A DNA stretch of 6,621 nt. Source: Actinomycetota bacterium (GTDB taxonomy: Bacteria > Actinomycetota > Actinomycetes > Streptosporangiales > Streptosporangiaceae). Location of the stretch: contig PMOU01000661.1 in the NCBI GenBank assembly GCA_003161205.1, forward strand, positions 1 to 6,621. The letters run 5' to 3'. A program made the position numbers and the translations under genes. How positions within the stretch are numbered: position 1 is the stretch's first letter; the number at the start of each line of letters is the position of its first letter. The notes beneath the pieces were generated by a model that saw only the letters and a program-made list of their open reading frames with translations, did not search any database and had not been told where the DNA came from. Shown here piece by piece: positions 4,718 to 6,621 of the stretch.

Positions 4718-6016
4718 TCAGTCCGGCCCGGCGGCCAGGAATCCCACGGCGGCCAGGAAGAGGTGTGCTTGGCCGGCGACGTTGACGGTCCCGTCGGCCG
4801 CGGAGACGAAACACGACTGGCCGCGGCCCAGCTCGGTCGGGTGGCCTGACTCGCTGCGCAGCACGGCGGACCCTTCGGTGCACAGCAGGATCCGGGGACC
4901 CCTGCCGGGCAGCGGCACGGTGTTACCGACCAGATCGAGCACGTACAGCCGGAACTCCGGGGCCGGAGTGTCGAACGAGGCGATCCCGTCGGCGAGAACC
5001 TGGGGCGACAGGACGGGCACGTCGACGGCCGGGTCGAGCAGCTTGAGCAGCTCGGGAACGTCCAGGTGCTTGCCGGTCAGGCCGGCCCGGACCACGTTGT
5101 CGGAATTGGCGAGCAGCTCGATGCCGGTGCCGTTCAGGTAGGCGTGCAAGCCGCCGGCCGGCATGAACACGGCCTGGCCCGGCTCGAGCACCGCGTGCCG
5201 CAGCAGCAGCGACGCGACCACGCCGATGTCGCCGGGATGGTCCGCGGCGACGCGCACCGCGGCGGCGGCCGCGGCGGAGTACGGCCCGCCGGCCGCGGCC
5301 AGCCGCGCGCAGGCGGCCACCACCTCGGCAACCAGATGCGGCCGATCGGGCGCCGGCCAATCGAGGATCGTGCCGAGCACGCCGGCGATCACGCCGCCGC
5401 GCGCCGCCAGCTCCGGCGCGGCCGGGTCCGGGGCGGCGGCTTCCAGTTGGCCGGCCAGGGGGGTTAGCTCGGCTAGGGTCAGGGCCCGCAGGAACTGGGC
5501 CGCGTCGGCGGGGGGGCGCAGGCCGGCGAGCACCTCGAAGGGGGTCAGCGCGTAGAGCAACTCGGGCTTGGGCCAGTCGTCGGAGTAGTTCCTGGCCGGA
5601 TCGCCCGGCGCCAGGCCGCGCTCGTTCTCGGCGCGGAAGCCCTTTTCGGCCTGGGCGCGGGAGGGGTGCACCTGAATCGACAGTGCCGCCTGCGCCGACA
5701 GGACCTTCAGCAGGAACGGGAGCCGCGGGCCGAACCGGGCCACGCACGCCGGCCCGAGCTCGCGGTCCGGATCAGCCGCGATGACGGCATCCAGCGTCGT
5801 TCCGGCTCGCGTCGTTTTGGCGGGCGTCGTTTCGGGTCGCGTCTCTTCGGCGGGCGTCTCTTGGGCTCGGGCTAGGCCGGAGGGCGCGGACGGGTGAGCG
5901 CCCATCCACAGCTCGGCCTCCGGGCCGGGGGCCGGGACGGGGCGGCCCTGAAGTTCCGCGATCGCGTGCCGGGAACCCCACGCGTAGGGCTGCACCACCG
6001 GACGGAGAACATCCAT
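4718..6016 (-). CDS. manA: Mannose-6-phosphate isomerase, class I
   Basis: The 432-aa cytosolic enzyme interconverts mannose 6-phosphate and fructose 6-phosphate and so feeds GDP-mannose for glycolipids, glycans or mannosylation. Class I motifs are complete: VVQPYAWGS (7-15), LWMGAHPSAPS (36-46), LLKVLSAQAALSIQVHPS (102-119) with zinc ligands Gln115 and His117, KPELLYAL (150-157) with Glu152, MPAGGLHAYL (285-294) with His291, and SDNVVRAGLTGKHLD (305-319) with the catalytic Arg310. Residues 51-75 are an extra loop of five pentapeptides made by a 15-bp minisatellite. The C-terminal jelly-roll (about 330-430) is intact. ATG 6016 has no strong ribosome site, but lies 9 bp after the stop of the 71-codon gene, so translational coupling is likely. 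A C7 run (plus-strand G at 5510-5516) encodes part of RPPAD. Confidence 0.95.
   Translation of the reverse strand: MDVLRPVVQPYAWGSRHAIAELQGRPVPAPGPEAELWMGAHPSAPSGLARAQETPAEETRPETTPAKTTRAGTTLDAVIAADPDRELGPACVARFGPRLPFLLKVLSAQAALSIQVHPSRAQAEKGFRAENERGLAPGDPARNYSDDWPKPELLYALTPFEVLAGLRPPADAAQFLRALTLAELTPLAGQLEAAAPDPAAPELAARGGVIAGVLGTILDWPAPDRPHLVAEVVAACARLAAAGGPYSAAAAAAVRVAADHPGDIGVVASLLLRHAVLEPGQAVFMPAGGLHAYLNGTGIELLANSDNVVRAGLTGKHLDVPELLKLLDPAVDVPVLSPQVLADGIASFDTPAPEFRLYVLDLVGNTVPLPGRGPRILLCTEGSAVLRSESGHPTELGRGQSCFVSAADGTVNVAGQAHLFLAAVGFLAAGPD
5794..5868. repeat. In-frame 15-bp minisatellite (5 copies) inside manA
   Basis: GCGTC(G/T)(T/C)T-type units start at 5794, 5809, 5824, 5839 and 5854, exactly 15 bp apart. 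On the coding strand they give AQETP-AEETR-PETTP-AKTTR-AGTTL. Pro and Arg alternate at the unit ends, suggesting that a 30-bp pair was amplified. Because the period is a multiple of three, copy changes keep ManA in frame. Confidence 0.9.
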
Positions 6017-6025
6017 CCGGGCATG

Positions 6026-6241
6026 CTAGTCGGCGGGATACTCCACCAGGGCCACAACCCGGGTCGCCATGAACCGCGCGGTCCGGACCGGGGTGCCGGT
6101 CCTGGTCACCTCGGCCACCTCGACCACGCCGCGGCGGTTGGTGATCTCGACGCGGCGCCCGGCCTTGGTCGCGCTCACCTCATAGGTCCGGGTGCCGTCG
6201 CCGCCGGAGTCGATCACGACCTCGACCCGGTCTCCCTTCAT
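6026..6241 (-). CDS. Conserved-looking 71-aa basic protein upstream of manA, function unknown
   Basis: The gene has a strong ribosome site, GGGAGG, 7 nt before ATG 6241. The product is short and beta-strand-like: KGDRVEVVIDSGG, then TRTYEVSATKAGRRVEITN, then a hydrophobic strand GVVEVAEVTRTG and a C-terminal RFMATRVVALVEYPAD. There is no signal peptide, membrane segment or Cys. Its alternating hydrophobic pattern suggests a small barrel fold, but no family is recognised. Its stop lies 9 bp before the manA ATG on the same strand, so the two are very probably co-transcribed. Whether it has any role in mannose metabolism is only inferred from that position. Confidence 0.7.
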   Translation of the reverse strand: MKGDRVEVVIDSGGDGTRTYEVSATKAGRRVEITNRRGVVEVAEVTRTGTPVRTARFMATRVVALVEYPAD

Positions 6242-6264
6242 CGGCAGACCTCCCGACGCTGAGC

Positions 6265-6284
6265 CCGTCGCCGCGGGGCGACGG
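6265..6284 (-). terminator. GC-rich hairpin between moeZ and the 71-codon gene
   Basis: CCGTCGCC (6265-6272) and GGCGACGG (6277-6284) form an 8-bp perfect stem with a 4-nt loop. It lies 16 nt upstream of the GGGAGG ribosome site of the 71-codon gene. It could be a terminator without T-tract for moeZ, or a leader hairpin of the manA operon. Confidence 0.4.
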
Positions 6285-6290
6285 TGATGT

Positions 6291-6348
6291 GCGGATGAAC
6301 CACCGCCGTTCGGCCCAAAAAATGGCAGAACGGCGGTGGCGGATGAAC
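6291..6348. repeat. 38-bp hairpin element flanked by 10-bp direct repeats
   Basis: GCGGATGAAC occurs at 6291-6300 and at 6339-6348. Exactly between them lie CACCGCCGTTC (6301-6311) and its perfect inverted copy GAACGGCGGTG (6328-6338), around a 16-nt loop that contains AAAAAA and an inner GCC/GGC pair. The element begins directly after the moeZ stop codon. It may act as the moeZ terminator, although the T-tract on the minus strand lies in the loop rather than after the stem. The abutting direct repeat resembles a target duplication around a very small inserted element. Confidence 0.7.
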
Positions 6349-6621
6349 TTAGTAGGACGGCAGCGAGGGATCGACCTGGCTGACCCAGGCCAGCACGCCC
6401 CCGCCGACGTGCACGGCGTCGGAGAAGCCGGCGTTCTTGACCACGGCCAGAGCCTCGGCGCTGCGGGCGCCGCTCTTGCAGTGCAGGACGATCTTCTTGT
6501 CGTGCGGGAGCTTCTCCAGGGCGTTGCCGTTCAGGAACTCGCCCTTGGGGATGAGGGTCGCGCCCGGGATGGACACGATCTCGTACTCGTTCGGCTCGCG
6601 CACGTCGACCAGGAAGATGTT
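6349..6621 (-). CDS. moeZ: MoeZ-type adenylyltransferase/sulfurtransferase, C-terminal rhodanese domain (partial)
   Basis: The last 90 residues are present and the gene runs off the right edge. They begin NIFLVDVREPNEYEIVSIPG, the start of a rhodanese domain, and contain the active-site loop in IVLHCKSGARSAEAL, with its Cys codon at 6478-6480. They continue with GFSDAVHVGGGVLAWVSQVDPSLPSY, the end typical of actinobacterial MoeZ (MoeB/ThiF-like domain plus rhodanese). Such proteins adenylate and sulfurate small carrier proteins (MoaD, CysO types) for molybdopterin, cysteine or thioamide biosynthesis. The N-terminal E1-like domain is outside the window, so a separate rhodanese protein cannot be fully excluded, but the C-terminal sequence strongly favours MoeZ. 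No internal start is proposed, since the frame is open to the edge. Confidence 0.85.
   Translation of the reverse strand, partial: NIFLVDVREPNEYEIVSIPGATLIPKGEFLNGNALEKLPHDKKIVLHCKSGARSAEALAVVKNAGFSDAVHVGGGVLAWVSQVDPSLPSY

Overview
The window reads as chromosomal DNA of a high-GC actinomycete (Actinomycetota). The grounds are strong G/C bias at third codon positions, an actinobacterial MoeZ-type sulfurtransferase tail, a class I ManA, a Suc_Fer-like protein, a LapA/DUF1049 membrane protein with a long Pro/Ala/Ser-rich N-terminus, and a secreted transglycosylase whose lytic core resembles actinomycete proteins. No phage, CRISPR, conjugation or complete insertion-sequence genes are visible. It looks like ordinary housekeeping/accessory sequence with several small repeat-driven rearrangements.

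Left part (1-1000): a short C-terminal remnant of a zinc-type alcohol dehydrogenase/quinone oxidoreductase on the minus strand (20-91, cut by an in-frame stop), then a 13-bp inverted repeat (111-159), then a plus-strand Suc_Fer-like thioredoxin-fold [2Fe-2S] protein. It converges on a minus-strand LapA-like two-helix membrane protein (1000-1491) with a good sigma70-type promoter.

Middle (1528-4281): about 600 bp of comparatively AT-rich sequence with no confident gene and only a doubtful ORF, then an exported SLT-type lytic transglycosylase with a Pro/Thr linker. A 15-bp-period repeat patch follows, then a small helical protein of unknown function (minus) divergent from a class II glutamine amidotransferase (plus). 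The amidotransferase faces the tRNA genes across a strong hairpin terminator.

Right part (4286-6621), all on minus: tRNA-Glu(CTC) and tRNA-Gln(CTG), each with its own terminator; manA (mannose-6-phosphate isomerase), preceded 9 bp upstream by a 71-codon gene that probably forms an operon with it; and the C-terminal rhodanese domain of a MoeZ-like protein running off the right edge.

The genes do not form one recognisable pathway. No new defence or mobile system was found. The most noteworthy signals are structural. One is a 38-bp hairpin exactly bracketed by a 10-bp direct repeat between moeZ and the manA operon, resembling a tiny insertion with target duplication. The other is three independent 15-bp-period tandem repeats, one of which inserts five pentapeptides into ManA and another of which duplicates the stop-codon region of the LapA-like gene.
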